The notes below the pieces were generated by a model. That model was not told where the DNA came from. It saw only the letters and a program-made list of their open reading frames with translations, and did no database searches. From NCBI RefSeq assembly GCF_014695715.1, contig NZ_JACJOT010000018.1, positions 124,001-188,000 on the forward strand: 64,000 nt of DNA, given 5' to 3'. Made by a program: the position numbers and the translations under genes. Shown one piece after another: positions 37,183 through 45,800 of the stretch. How positions within the stretch are numbered: the stretch's first letter is position 1; each line of letters begins with the position of its first letter. The stretch is from Microcoleus sp. FACHB-68. GTDB lineage: Bacteria; Cyanobacteriota; Cyanobacteriia; Cyanobacteriales; Oscillatoriaceae.

Positions 37183-38088
37183 TCACGCAGAAACTTTGGC
37201 ATCCGCCACAGCCTCTGGCTCAGAACTGGGGACAAAAGAGGGAACTAACTGAACTGACTGTCCTTCGCGGGCCATTAGACTGTCGGGGAATTGCTGACCC
37301 ACTTGCTCGGCGATACTGTCAAGAAAATCATCATTGTGCAGGGGATCGTGGTGGAAAATCACCAGTTTTTTCACATTGGCTGCTTTGGCGACTTTCACAG
37401 CCTCTTGCCAAGTCGAATGTCCCCAGCCAACTTTACTGGATTTTTCTGAATAGTATTCTTCGTCTGTGTAGGTGGCATCGTAGATCATCACATCGGCATT
37501 GCGAGCAAGCCACAGGACGTTTTCATCAATGCGATCTGGAAAATGTTCCGTATCACTGATGTAGGCAACCGAACACCCTTGCCAGTTCACGCGATAACCC
37601 ACGGCTTCGCCTGGATGGTTTAAAAGGGCGGTTTCTACCAAAACATCACCGATCTGGACGCGCTGCCCGATTTCTAAGTTGTTGAAATCTAGCTGAGCTC
37701 CCATGATCTGCAAAGGCACTGGAAAGTTCGGGTGGAGCATCTGGTCATTGAGACGCTGCTCAATGGTAGAGCCATTGGGGGCGACAGCGCCATAAATGTG
37801 GAAACGGTTGCCTTTAATAAAGGCCGGCACGAAGAAAGGGAACCCTTGAATGTGATCCCAGTGGGAGTGAGTGAAAAACATATTAGCTTCCACCGGCATT
37901 TGCGACAGCAGGGATAAGCCTAAAAGCCGTAAGCCGGTGCCTCCGTCAAAGATGAGGCGATTTCCTCCCACCCGCATCTCAATACATGGGGTGTTCCCGC
38001 CATATCGTACTGTCTCCGATCCTGGACAGGCGATGCTCCCTCGAACGCCCCAGAAGTGAATGGTGAATTGATTTTGCTTGCTAGACAT
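37183..38088 (-). CDS. MBL-fold metallo-hydrolase
   Basis: A 301-residue beta-lactamase-fold enzyme with an intact metal site: H74-S-H76-W-D78-H79 (in THSHWDHIQG). Other conserved acid and histidine ligands occur in AYISDTEH and FHHDPLHND. The opening IHFWGVRGSI resembles the ribonuclease Z/PhnP-like branch. The substrate may be a cyclic phosphodiester; a role in RNA processing is less likely. The Ser/Ala/Glu-rich C-terminal 25 residues are an extra tail. No partner gene is adjacent. Confidence 0.9.
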   Translation of the reverse strand: MSSKQNQFTIHFWGVRGSIACPGSETVRYGGNTPCIEMRVGGNRLIFDGGTGLRLLGLSLLSQMPVEANMFFTHSHWDHIQGFPFFVPAFIKGNRFHIYGAVAPNGSTIEQRLNDQMLHPNFPVPLQIMGAQLDFNNLEIGQRVQIGDVLVETALLNHPGEAVGYRVNWQGCSVAYISDTEHFPDRIDENVLWLARNADVMIYDATYTDEEYYSEKSSKVGWGHSTWQEAVKVAKAANVKKLVIFHHDPLHNDDFLDSIAEQVGQQFPDSLMAREGQSVQLVPSFVPSSEPEAVADAKVSA

Positions 38089-38661
38089 GGGTGTTTCTCG
38101 CTTTCCTTCCTTAGGCAGTTCATCGGTAAGGTTTTACATCTCGGCACAGTCTATATCATCCAATTTAATCTTGAGATCGGCAGTTGTGCGTAATTCAACT
38201 GAGTGGGCGAACTACAAGTGTTGCTAGATGCAACAGCACGGTCAAGCCGGCTATCTGCTGCACTTGGGGGATGAAGTAGACGAACGAGTTTGAATGGCAA
38301 GGGGTTTTGAAGAAGTTATTACTAGCCTAACCTTCTCGGATGCCCTTTTGTATAGGTGGGGGATGCCAATACTTAAGTCTGCCCTGATGGCTGCTCTAAA
38401 TATGCAGACTTGCGGAAGGGCTGGGGCTAGATACACCGTATTAATTAAGTAAATTTTTTTGAATTTAAATAATTTAACAGATTTAAACAGGGGTGAGGGG
38501 AGCTTGAATTAAGGGCTAGAGGAAGTGAACTGACAAGGGTCAGTTTTTTGTTTGAGCCGCCGGCAGTTTTGAAGGGAATGGCTTAAACACTGAGATTTTC
38601 GCTCTTTATTGCCTTCTTGCCATTGCAAAGCGCCCCTACCCCATCTCTTCCTCCTTGCCGG
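38089..38661. other. Long intergenic region
   Basis: About 570 bases between the MBL-fold gene and the inverted repeat at the MscS stop. No supported gene. A 21-codon frame near 38228 reads like a small protein fragment but has no start context. The AT-rich stretch at 38440-38485 is a possible promoter remnant. Confidence 0.4.
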
Positions 38662-38725
38662 CTGAGCGATTAAAACCCTACCTCCCAAAGGATAGAGGAG
38701 GGGAAATTGCTGACTAATCGCTCAG
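38662..38725 (-). terminator. Composite inverted repeat at mscS stop
   Basis: CTGAGCGATTA (38662-38672) and TAATCGCTCAG (38715-38725) are a perfect 11-bp inverted repeat. Inside it CCTCC/GGAGG forms a second stem. The right arm overlaps the stop codon of the channel gene, so translation and folding would compete. Confidence 0.6.
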
Positions 38726-40521
38726 TTTATAGAATCGAAAGATTCCTCGCGGGTTGCCCCTTGCCGGTTTTTGCCGTTGTGCCCGTCGCGCAGATCCAGG
38801 GAATTACGGAATAATAGGGCTTGTTGGGGTGCCCCGATGGCGATGCCGGCGCGATCAAATGTCTGCTTCAAACGCCGGCGGAATTCTCGCGCTACACTCC
38901 AATGCTGTAGCGGTTTAACTTTAATCCAAATACGAACCAGAATCCCCGCGTGGTCAATTTCATCAATTCCCAACACTTCTGGAGCTTCGATGATTTTGTC
39001 GTTCCACTCAGGATCATTGTAGAGTTGGTCAGCCAATGTTTTAATCACAGCAAGGGCTTCATCTACATTGGTGTGATAGGCCAAATCAACCGTTAGATCA
39101 ACCCGCGCCCAATCTTTAGACAGATTTTGCACAATTGAAATCGCGCTGTTTGGAATCGTGATCAGTCGCCCTTCTCCATTCCGCAGTTGGGTGATCCGCA
39201 GATTCATGTATTCGACTAACCCTCCCACATCACCGACGACAATCACATCGCCAACCGCATATTGATCTTCTAGCAAAATCAAAAATCCATTAATCGTGTC
39301 TTTGATTAAGCTTTGGGAGGCAAAAGAGACGGCCAGACCAATAATACCGGCACCTGCTAAAATTGGCCCAATGTCAATTCCAATCACGGCAAGTCCGACC
39401 AGAATGCCCACACTCACACTGCCGGCCCAGATAACACTTTTGAAGACAACCGAGAAGGTGGAAAAACGCAAGGCTAGCCGCCGAGACGCATCTTGATCAA
39501 GCCTTGCCCCGTCTTCTAATGTGGCGAATAAGCGGTCAATTAAGACGGCACTGAGGCGAATGATCACATAAACAATCGACCCAACAACCAGTAATCGTAG
39601 CGGAAGCTTAAGGGCAGAAACAATGAGGGGTTGCAGCCACCGGCTGTAGGGGAAAAGACCAAGGTTAAGGTAAGTGCCACCGCCCCAAATTGCTAACTGC
39701 GCCACTTGCAACAGCCGCTGTTTAATATCGTTGAGATTGTGCTGCTGCTGGTGGGTAATTTTTTTGTGCAAGACGACGATCGGTTCCGGCTCAGTTGCAG
39801 TGTTTTGACTGGGGTTAGTCGCCGGATCTGCCGGTGCCGGCAGAACTTCTTCTAATGGCGGGGGGGTTTGTGTCTTTATCCGGGCTTGTTGGGCTTTTAA
39901 ACGCCGCTGTAATCTGGAAACTTGCCAGCTACCCAATAACATCCCTAGCGAGATGCTTGCAGCCAGTAAAGCCCGCTGCTGGAGGATATCTTGCTGGCGC
40001 TCTAGGTGCGCCTCAAGCAGTGCGTCTTCTATGACTTGTTGCCACTCTTTTGCTTGAATTAGAGGAGCGATGCCTTGGGGCGCATCTGCATTGGTGACTG
40101 TGAGTAAATACTGACCGTTTACTTCAATCACCGGCTGTTGGGTTTGCAGGTCTAATTCAACGGTGACGTTCAGATTTGGGGGGATGGCATCCCTTTTCAC
40201 CGCTTGTCGTAGGTTGTCCTGGATACTCTCAACTCGTCCCGGTGCTATCAGGGCGACTTGGAAAAGTTCACGTCCGTCTAGCCTAACTGGACGCTTGGAA
40301 ATGGTTGAGCTTGGTTTTAAGGTCGGGATGCTGTTGAGCAGCACTCTCCAGTTTTGCTGGGTTTTTTTGAGCTGCTGTGGTTCTGGGGTTTGTCCCCAGG
40401 CGTTGGGGGCATGGGTGCCAGTCAGCGTGAAGGCGATAGCACTGAGCGCTAGCAAGGTTGCTTTAGCACGCCTTTTGCCCGTTTTCGATCTAATTTTCAC
40501 GGTCGATTGAAGGATCTTCAT
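38722..40521 (-). CDS. MscS-family mechanosensitive channel
   Basis: A 599-residue membrane protein with a signal-like start (about 20-44) and a periplasmic helical domain (about 50-180). Membrane helices follow between about 180 and 440, then a soluble cytoplasmic domain. The pore helix and following segment read GIIGLAVSFASQSLIKDTINGFLILLEDQY, the MscS signature, and beta-domain DVIVVGDVGGLVE follows. This is a longer MscS type than the 286-residue E. coli protein, with an extra N-terminal domain. It would release solutes on osmotic downshock. Confidence 0.93.
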   Translation of the reverse strand: MKILQSTVKIRSKTGKRRAKATLLALSAIAFTLTGTHAPNAWGQTPEPQQLKKTQQNWRVLLNSIPTLKPSSTISKRPVRLDGRELFQVALIAPGRVESIQDNLRQAVKRDAIPPNLNVTVELDLQTQQPVIEVNGQYLLTVTNADAPQGIAPLIQAKEWQQVIEDALLEAHLERQQDILQQRALLAASISLGMLLGSWQVSRLQRRLKAQQARIKTQTPPPLEEVLPAPADPATNPSQNTATEPEPIVVLHKKITHQQQHNLNDIKQRLLQVAQLAIWGGGTYLNLGLFPYSRWLQPLIVSALKLPLRLLVVGSIVYVIIRLSAVLIDRLFATLEDGARLDQDASRRLALRFSTFSVVFKSVIWAGSVSVGILVGLAVIGIDIGPILAGAGIIGLAVSFASQSLIKDTINGFLILLEDQYAVGDVIVVGDVGGLVEYMNLRITQLRNGEGRLITIPNSAISIVQNLSKDWARVDLTVDLAYHTNVDEALAVIKTLADQLYNDPEWNDKIIEAPEVLGIDEIDHAGILVRIWIKVKPLQHWSVAREFRRRLKQTFDRAGIAIGAPQQALLFRNSLDLRDGHNGKNRQGATREESFDSIN

Positions 40522-40598
40522 GACTGTAGTTCTTCTGACTCGACTTAGTAAAACTTAACAAACCTTTTTCAACAAGCACAAATATGCAGAGGAGAAGG

Positions 40599-40727
40599 GC
40601 ATGGGGCATGGGGGATTGGGCATGGGGGATTGGGCATGGGGGATTGGGCATGGGGCAAGGCTTCGCCAACCTAAAGGTAGGGTCAAGGCTTCGCCAACCT
40701 AAAGGTAGGGGCATGGGGCATGGGGAG
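40599..40727. repeat. STRR with two copies of the 28-bp repeat
   Basis: GGGGCAT and GGGGGATTGGGCAT units (40599-40655 and 40711-40727) flank two copies of the dispersed repeat lacking one base (40656-40682 and 40684-40710). The array occupies the divergent spacer between mscS and ribD. Confidence 0.92.
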
Positions 40728-40767
40728 AGTCTGTTATGAGATTTCGTAGCAAGTTGGGATAAAACTG

Positions 40768-41946
40768 ATGGAAAATTTTTCTGTAGATGCTCAACCGGAT
40801 ACCAAGGCAACTGTGGCTCATACCGATTCCGATCCTTTAGACCAAATTCGCCCTCAGAGTGCTAGTGCTTTTGATTGCGCGATGATGCAGCGATGTTTCA
40901 GCCTCGCCCGACAAGCTTTGGGTAAAACGGCTCCAAATCCGTTGGTGGGGGCGGTGGTTGTTCGCGATGGCCAGATTGTGGGGGAGGGATTTCATCCGGG
41001 TGCCGGTCAACCTCATGCGGAGGTGTTTGCTCTGAAGGCGGCGGGGGAACGGGCGAAGGGGGCGACCATTTATGTGAATTTGGAGCCTTGCAATCATTAC
41101 GGACGGACGCCGCCGTGTTCAGAGGCGGTGGTGGCGGCTGGGGTGGCAAAGGTGGTGGTGGGAATGGTTGATCCAAATCCGCTGGTCGCTGGGGGTGGAA
41201 TTGCGCGGCTGCGGCAAGCCGGCATTGAGGTGGTGGTGGGGGTGGAGGAAGCGGCGAGTCTGCGGCTGAATGAGGCGTTTATCCATCGCATTGTCCACCG
41301 GCGTCCCTTTGGAATTTTAAAGTATGCAATGACGTTGGACGGCAAAATTGCCACGAGTACCGGCCATAGTAGCTGGGTGACGGGAACAGAGGCGCGAAAT
41401 GAGGTGCAGCACTTGCGAGCAGCTTGTGATGCGGTGATAGTCGGGGGAAATACGGTGCGGTTGGATAATCCCCGCTTAACCAGTCGTCATGCCGGCGCGA
41501 ATAATCCTTTGCGGGTGGTGATGAGTCGCACCTTAAATTTGCCGGCTGAGGCTTATTTATGGGAAACAGAGGCGGCACCCACTTTAGTATTGACTCAGGA
41601 AGGAGCCAATCCTGATGTTAAGCAACGGCTGGTGAATAAGGGGGTTGAAGTTGTGGAGTTGAAGGCTTTGACGCCGGCTGAGGCGATGGCTTATCTCTAC
41701 GACCGGCAGTTACTTTCTGTGCTGTGGGAGTGCGGAGGAACTTTGGCGGCTAGCGCGATTGCGGATGGGTCAGTGCAAAAGATTTTAGCCTTTATTGCTC
41801 CGAAGATTGTGGGTGGCCAAATGGCTCCCTCGCCGGTGGGCGATTTGGGTTTAACAGAGATGGTAAATGCTTTGACGCTAGAACGGGTGAGCTGGAAGCC
41901 GGTGGGGGAGGATTGTGTGGTGGAGGGGTATTTGAGAGGAGCATAG
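40768..41946 (+). CDS. ribD: Bifunctional pyrimidine deaminase/reductase
   Basis: Second and third steps of riboflavin synthesis: deamination, then reduction of the ribosyl-pyrimidine. Zinc ligands H83 (in QPHAEV), C108 (EPCNH) and C117 (RTPPC), and catalytic E85, mark the N-terminal deaminase. The NADPH reductase fills about 190-390 with SSWVTG and CGGTLAAS motifs. The first 38 residues precede the deaminase fold; ATG at about 40882 is a shorter alternative start. ribF lies 4 kb away on the other strand, so the two are not an operon. Confidence 0.95.
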   Translation: MENFSVDAQPDTKATVAHTDSDPLDQIRPQSASAFDCAMMQRCFSLARQALGKTAPNPLVGAVVVRDGQIVGEGFHPGAGQPHAEVFALKAAGERAKGATIYVNLEPCNHYGRTPPCSEAVVAAGVAKVVVGMVDPNPLVAGGGIARLRQAGIEVVVGVEEAASLRLNEAFIHRIVHRRPFGILKYAMTLDGKIATSTGHSSWVTGTEARNEVQHLRAACDAVIVGGNTVRLDNPRLTSRHAGANNPLRVVMSRTLNLPAEAYLWETEAAPTLVLTQEGANPDVKQRLVNKGVEVVELKALTPAEAMAYLYDRQLLSVLWECGGTLAASAIADGSVQKILAFIAPKIVGGQMAPSPVGDLGLTEMVNALTLERVSWKPVGEDCVVEGYLRGA

Positions 41947-41949
41947 GGG

Positions 41950-42053
41950 ATGGGACAAGGCTGCCCAATGCCCAATGCCCAATGCCCATACCTTTAGGTT
42001 GGCGAAGCCTTGCCCAATGCCCAATGCCCAATGCCCAATGCCCAATGCCCCTA
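41950..42053. repeat. Inverted STRR with one 28-bp repeat copy
   Basis: AATGCCC heptamers flank one reverse-orientation copy of the dispersed repeat (41985-42012, starting CCCATACC and ending GCCTTG). A truncated CAAGGCTGC at 41956-41964 runs straight into heptamers, as if a copy were cut by array growth. Confidence 0.9.
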
Positions 42054-42061
42054 ATTAAAAA

Positions 42062-42685
42062 ATGCTAGAAATCCTAATTTTGAGTACATTCGTCGGCACC
42101 CTTGGCATTGAAGCCGTAATGGCCAGTGGTTGGATACGCCGGCAGCAAGTTTTGGCCAAGGAATTGCATCGAGAGGAGGATGATATTTTGAGTTTGTATG
42201 ATTCTAAGGAAAATTATTATATGCCGGTTGATTCTGAGCCATCAAATAGGATGGGGCAACAGGTGTCTAAAGATCCTCGGCTAGTCGGCTGGGAATATAA
42301 AATTGTGCGTGCTAGCTCGGATTTGTTTCGTAATCCAGCTATTTTTCAGAATTTGTGTGAGGAAGAGTCACAAGCCGGCTGGATTTTATTAGAAAAGTTG
42401 GATGATCGGCGTGTGCGATTTAAACGTCCTTTGGGGATGCGCGAAGTAATACAAACTGAGCAGCTTTCTTTCGATCCCTATCGCTCTCATTATGGGCCGG
42501 CAACGAGCTGGATGACGTGGGCAGGCGGGTTTGTAGCTGTTGTGGCTTTAGTGCTGCCGGCCTATTTAGGTTTTGCTTTGGTGTCAAATACTTTAGCAAA
42601 TACACGCTCCTCTTCGCCGGCATCCCCACCGCCACTGCCGGCAGCACCAACTTTAACTGATCCGGAAAATTCTCCACTGCCGTGA
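42062..42685 (+). CDS. Cyanobacterial hypothetical membrane protein
   Basis: A 207-residue protein of unknown function. A hydrophobic segment at about 2-24 and a second at about 148-175 suggest two membrane spans, with a 120-residue soluble loop containing LVGWEYKIVRA, SQAGWILLEKLDDRRVRFKR (typical of a conserved cyanobacterial DUF). A Pro/Ser-rich C-terminus ends the protein. It lies 138 bases before hpsA on the same strand and could be part of that operon, though it may be unrelated. Confidence 0.7.
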   Translation: MLEILILSTFVGTLGIEAVMASGWIRRQQVLAKELHREEDDILSLYDSKENYYMPVDSEPSNRMGQQVSKDPRLVGWEYKIVRASSDLFRNPAIFQNLCEEESQAGWILLEKLDDRRVRFKRPLGMREVIQTEQLSFDPYRSHYGPATSWMTWAGGFVAVVALVLPAYLGFALVSNTLANTRSSSPASPPPLPAAPTLTDPENSPLP

Positions 42686-42823
42686 TCGTTCTGAGGCTGT
42701 TCGTGGGTATTCTGTAGACTAGATAGGACTTTTTTTGGATGGTTGCATTCGCTGCTTTTATAAGTTAAGACAGAAGCAGGAGCATCCAGATCATTTACTG
42801 TCATCTGCGTCTACCGAGGACCT

Positions 42824-45800
42824 ATGGCTAAGCACAAATTCAACAAGACGTTTGCACGCCTACTGCGCGAGATTGTCAAACTCTTCAAAACACTGACTGG
42901 CCAGTTCATGCGCTGGTTTTTACGGACATTTTTCGTAGCAGGCCGGTGGGGGCAGCGCCAGGCGGGATTTGTGCTGCCTACAACTGTTTTTATGCTGCTG
43001 GCTGTGGGCTTGATTGTCACAGCTATCATGTTCCGCACCTTCACCCGCTCATCTCAGGTCATTCGTCAGGGGCAGGTGCAGATTATTAATAACGCTGCCA
43101 CGCCAGCCGTTCAGCGAGCTAAATCTAAAATAGAATATCTGTTTAATGATAATCCGTCGGCTGATGTTCCTAATGAAATAGATCTCGAAAATAAGCTACT
43201 TAATTTTGGTGATTTTAGCCGCAGTCCTGATCCTTATACATTTACAGATGAAACGCGGATTAGCGATCCTGCTGCCCTTGGTCTAGCTGCGGATGTACCG
43301 GGAGGGACTGCTTGGACTTACCAAACAGATACTAATGGTGATGGAGACGTTACAGATGATAACGACCTCACTACTATTTATGCCATTGTTTCCAGAGCAG
43401 AACGGCCAACCATTTCTATCGATCCCGCCAAAACGGCTATTTATAACAAGGACGAGAAAAGGAGAGCAGATGCTTTCATTGTTCGCAATGGCCCGTTAGC
43501 CAGTCTTCAGGGAACTACCAGCCAGAATTGCCCTATATCAGTTGCGGGGAATGAAAGTGGTTGGTTTGCAGGAACCAGTACGGCGCAAGTTAATAAGGCT
43601 TTTCAAGTTTACGCAATTACAGTTCCTAATGCCGTAGCCAATCGCAAAGCTACATCGAATACCGCACTCGCTACGATTGAGTATCAGCAAGATCGAAAGT
43701 ATGAGCGCATCAACAAGTGGGGTGCTTGGTTCCGTTATGACATGGAAATCGCTCCTGGGCCTAGGTTTAACTGGAATGGCGCGATGCACTCACAAGGAAA
43801 TATGTTTGTCCGCAGTTTTTCCGGGTTCCGATCTTACTTAATTAGTGCGGAAGGTTCTTGTTTATACAAGCCGTTTGGAAACTCCTCATTAACTATGAGG
43901 AAGCCTGTGGAGGCACAAAACCCAGGAGATGTTGCCGATCCAGGCGGACAGATGATCGCCGGGACAATTCGCGATAATGAGTTCAAGCCGGATATTGTTT
44001 TCATTGACAATAAGCCTAATGATAATGATGCTCAGTCGATTAAATTGGTTGCCGAAGGTGCTTCAGGTAATCAATCTGCAGATTCAGTCCGGAATATCGG
44101 CACTCCTATTAGCATTTCTACAGATCCGCTGAGTTTGCATACCCAAGGAATAGCGAAAGCTCGAGTACCACAGGCTCCTAATAGTTGGCAAGAAAATGAT
44201 ACTTTCTGGGGGACTGGAGATTCAGCAGGTCCTCTGAGACCCGAACAAGAGGCGCGAGTTGACCGGGCGGCTAGTTGCGCTCCTTACGTGGATGACACCT
44301 ACCGAGCTGATAATCGTTATGGGCCTAAGCCTAGCTATGACAAAGAAGAATCTACTAATGGAGTGTGTGTAGCCACTCCTGAGCCTAATGCGATAGCTGG
44401 GGCAAGCATTCCGCCAGGAGCCGCCACCGACCGCCTGACAAGGGATAACCCTATACCAGGTGACTTAGAACGAGCGACTGTGGGTCTGGATGGTTACTGG
44501 GAACGCCGAGCTAGATCGAATGGATTGCGACTGATTGTGGGGCAACGGCTGGAGTTGGGCAATCCCTTTGGATGGAATGTCGATCTCAATGATAGTGATG
44601 GGGATAACAATTTCACGAATGATACAAGTAACCCCACTGGAACACCACCTACTACACCTTTGCCGGCTGACGGTGCCCTTTATCCTCCAAATGGAGAGAA
44701 TCCTAATTTACCAGCTCGGATAAATGAAGGCCGGCAATATGTCACCCTTCGAGATAATTTAGCGGCAGTCCAAACAACAGCGGTTTATCACCATACTTTT
44801 GGCGATACTGCAGGAACACCAGAGCCAGAGGGAGGGTTTTTCCCGATTGCTTTTGTGGCCTCAACGGTTCACCCAGCAACTCAGAAAACTCTTCGGGACA
44901 GTACAACATTTAAAAACCCAACTCCTTTTAATACAACCACGACCTATTTTGGCGCAGGAGCACAACAACAATTTGGCAATGATAATAACGAAATTCTCAG
45001 CAATTTCTTCCTAGGAGAAGGAACGAATGGTTGGGAATTCAGCGTTGTACCAGTACCAAATGGAACCCCATCACCGGCTAACCAAACGGAAGCGACATTT
45101 GAGGCTTTAGTTGAAAACCAAAATTCCCCACTTAGAAGAGCATTAAATAATCTGGCTTTGTTTGCCGGCGACCCTGAAGGTGCTTTTCCTCCTAGGCAGG
45201 AACCGGCCCCACCAGCAGCTAACAAAGTTACTCACCCATACTCTAACTTGACGATGTGGGGGAACTTCTCTAACCTGCGAGAAACCCTCGGACTTTTGGG
45301 TACAAACTACCAAAACCTCAGCATTGCCGATAAATCCACCCTTCATACAGCAGCCGGCACTTTGGGAATGCTGGGATACAACATCAGTTATCTTCAGGAG
45401 TTTGATTACACAACCCCTACGACCGCAGACACCAACCCCAATAAAAAGTTACTTACTGATCTAGACACTCGACTCGCAAAACTTAGTGAAACCACTGCTG
45501 AGGCTACTCGCAGAAACAATGGGGGTGAAATTGAGGTTACAACTGTCAGTGGCAGAACATTTATAGACGTTTACCAAAACAGTACAACACCAGTTGCCAG
45601 AGTAAAGATTAATCCCGCTGCCCCGCAAGCGACCCCACCAGAAGCATTTATAGCAGCCCTAGAAGCCCAAGTAGAAAACGTTCCTCCTGCTGATAAAGTG
45701 GCTGCGGAGACTGATTTGCAAATGGCAAAGCTAATTCATCTGAAGGAGCAGGTGAAACGTGATCGCAACTTTGGTTTCAGAGAAACACCCACAACCCCAG

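Noticed and set aside
37116-37559. 147-codon plus-strand frame
   Set aside because: Mostly antisense to the well-supported MBL-fold gene.
40898-41176. Proline-rich minus-strand frame
   Set aside because: Antisense shadow of the Gly-rich ribD deaminase region.
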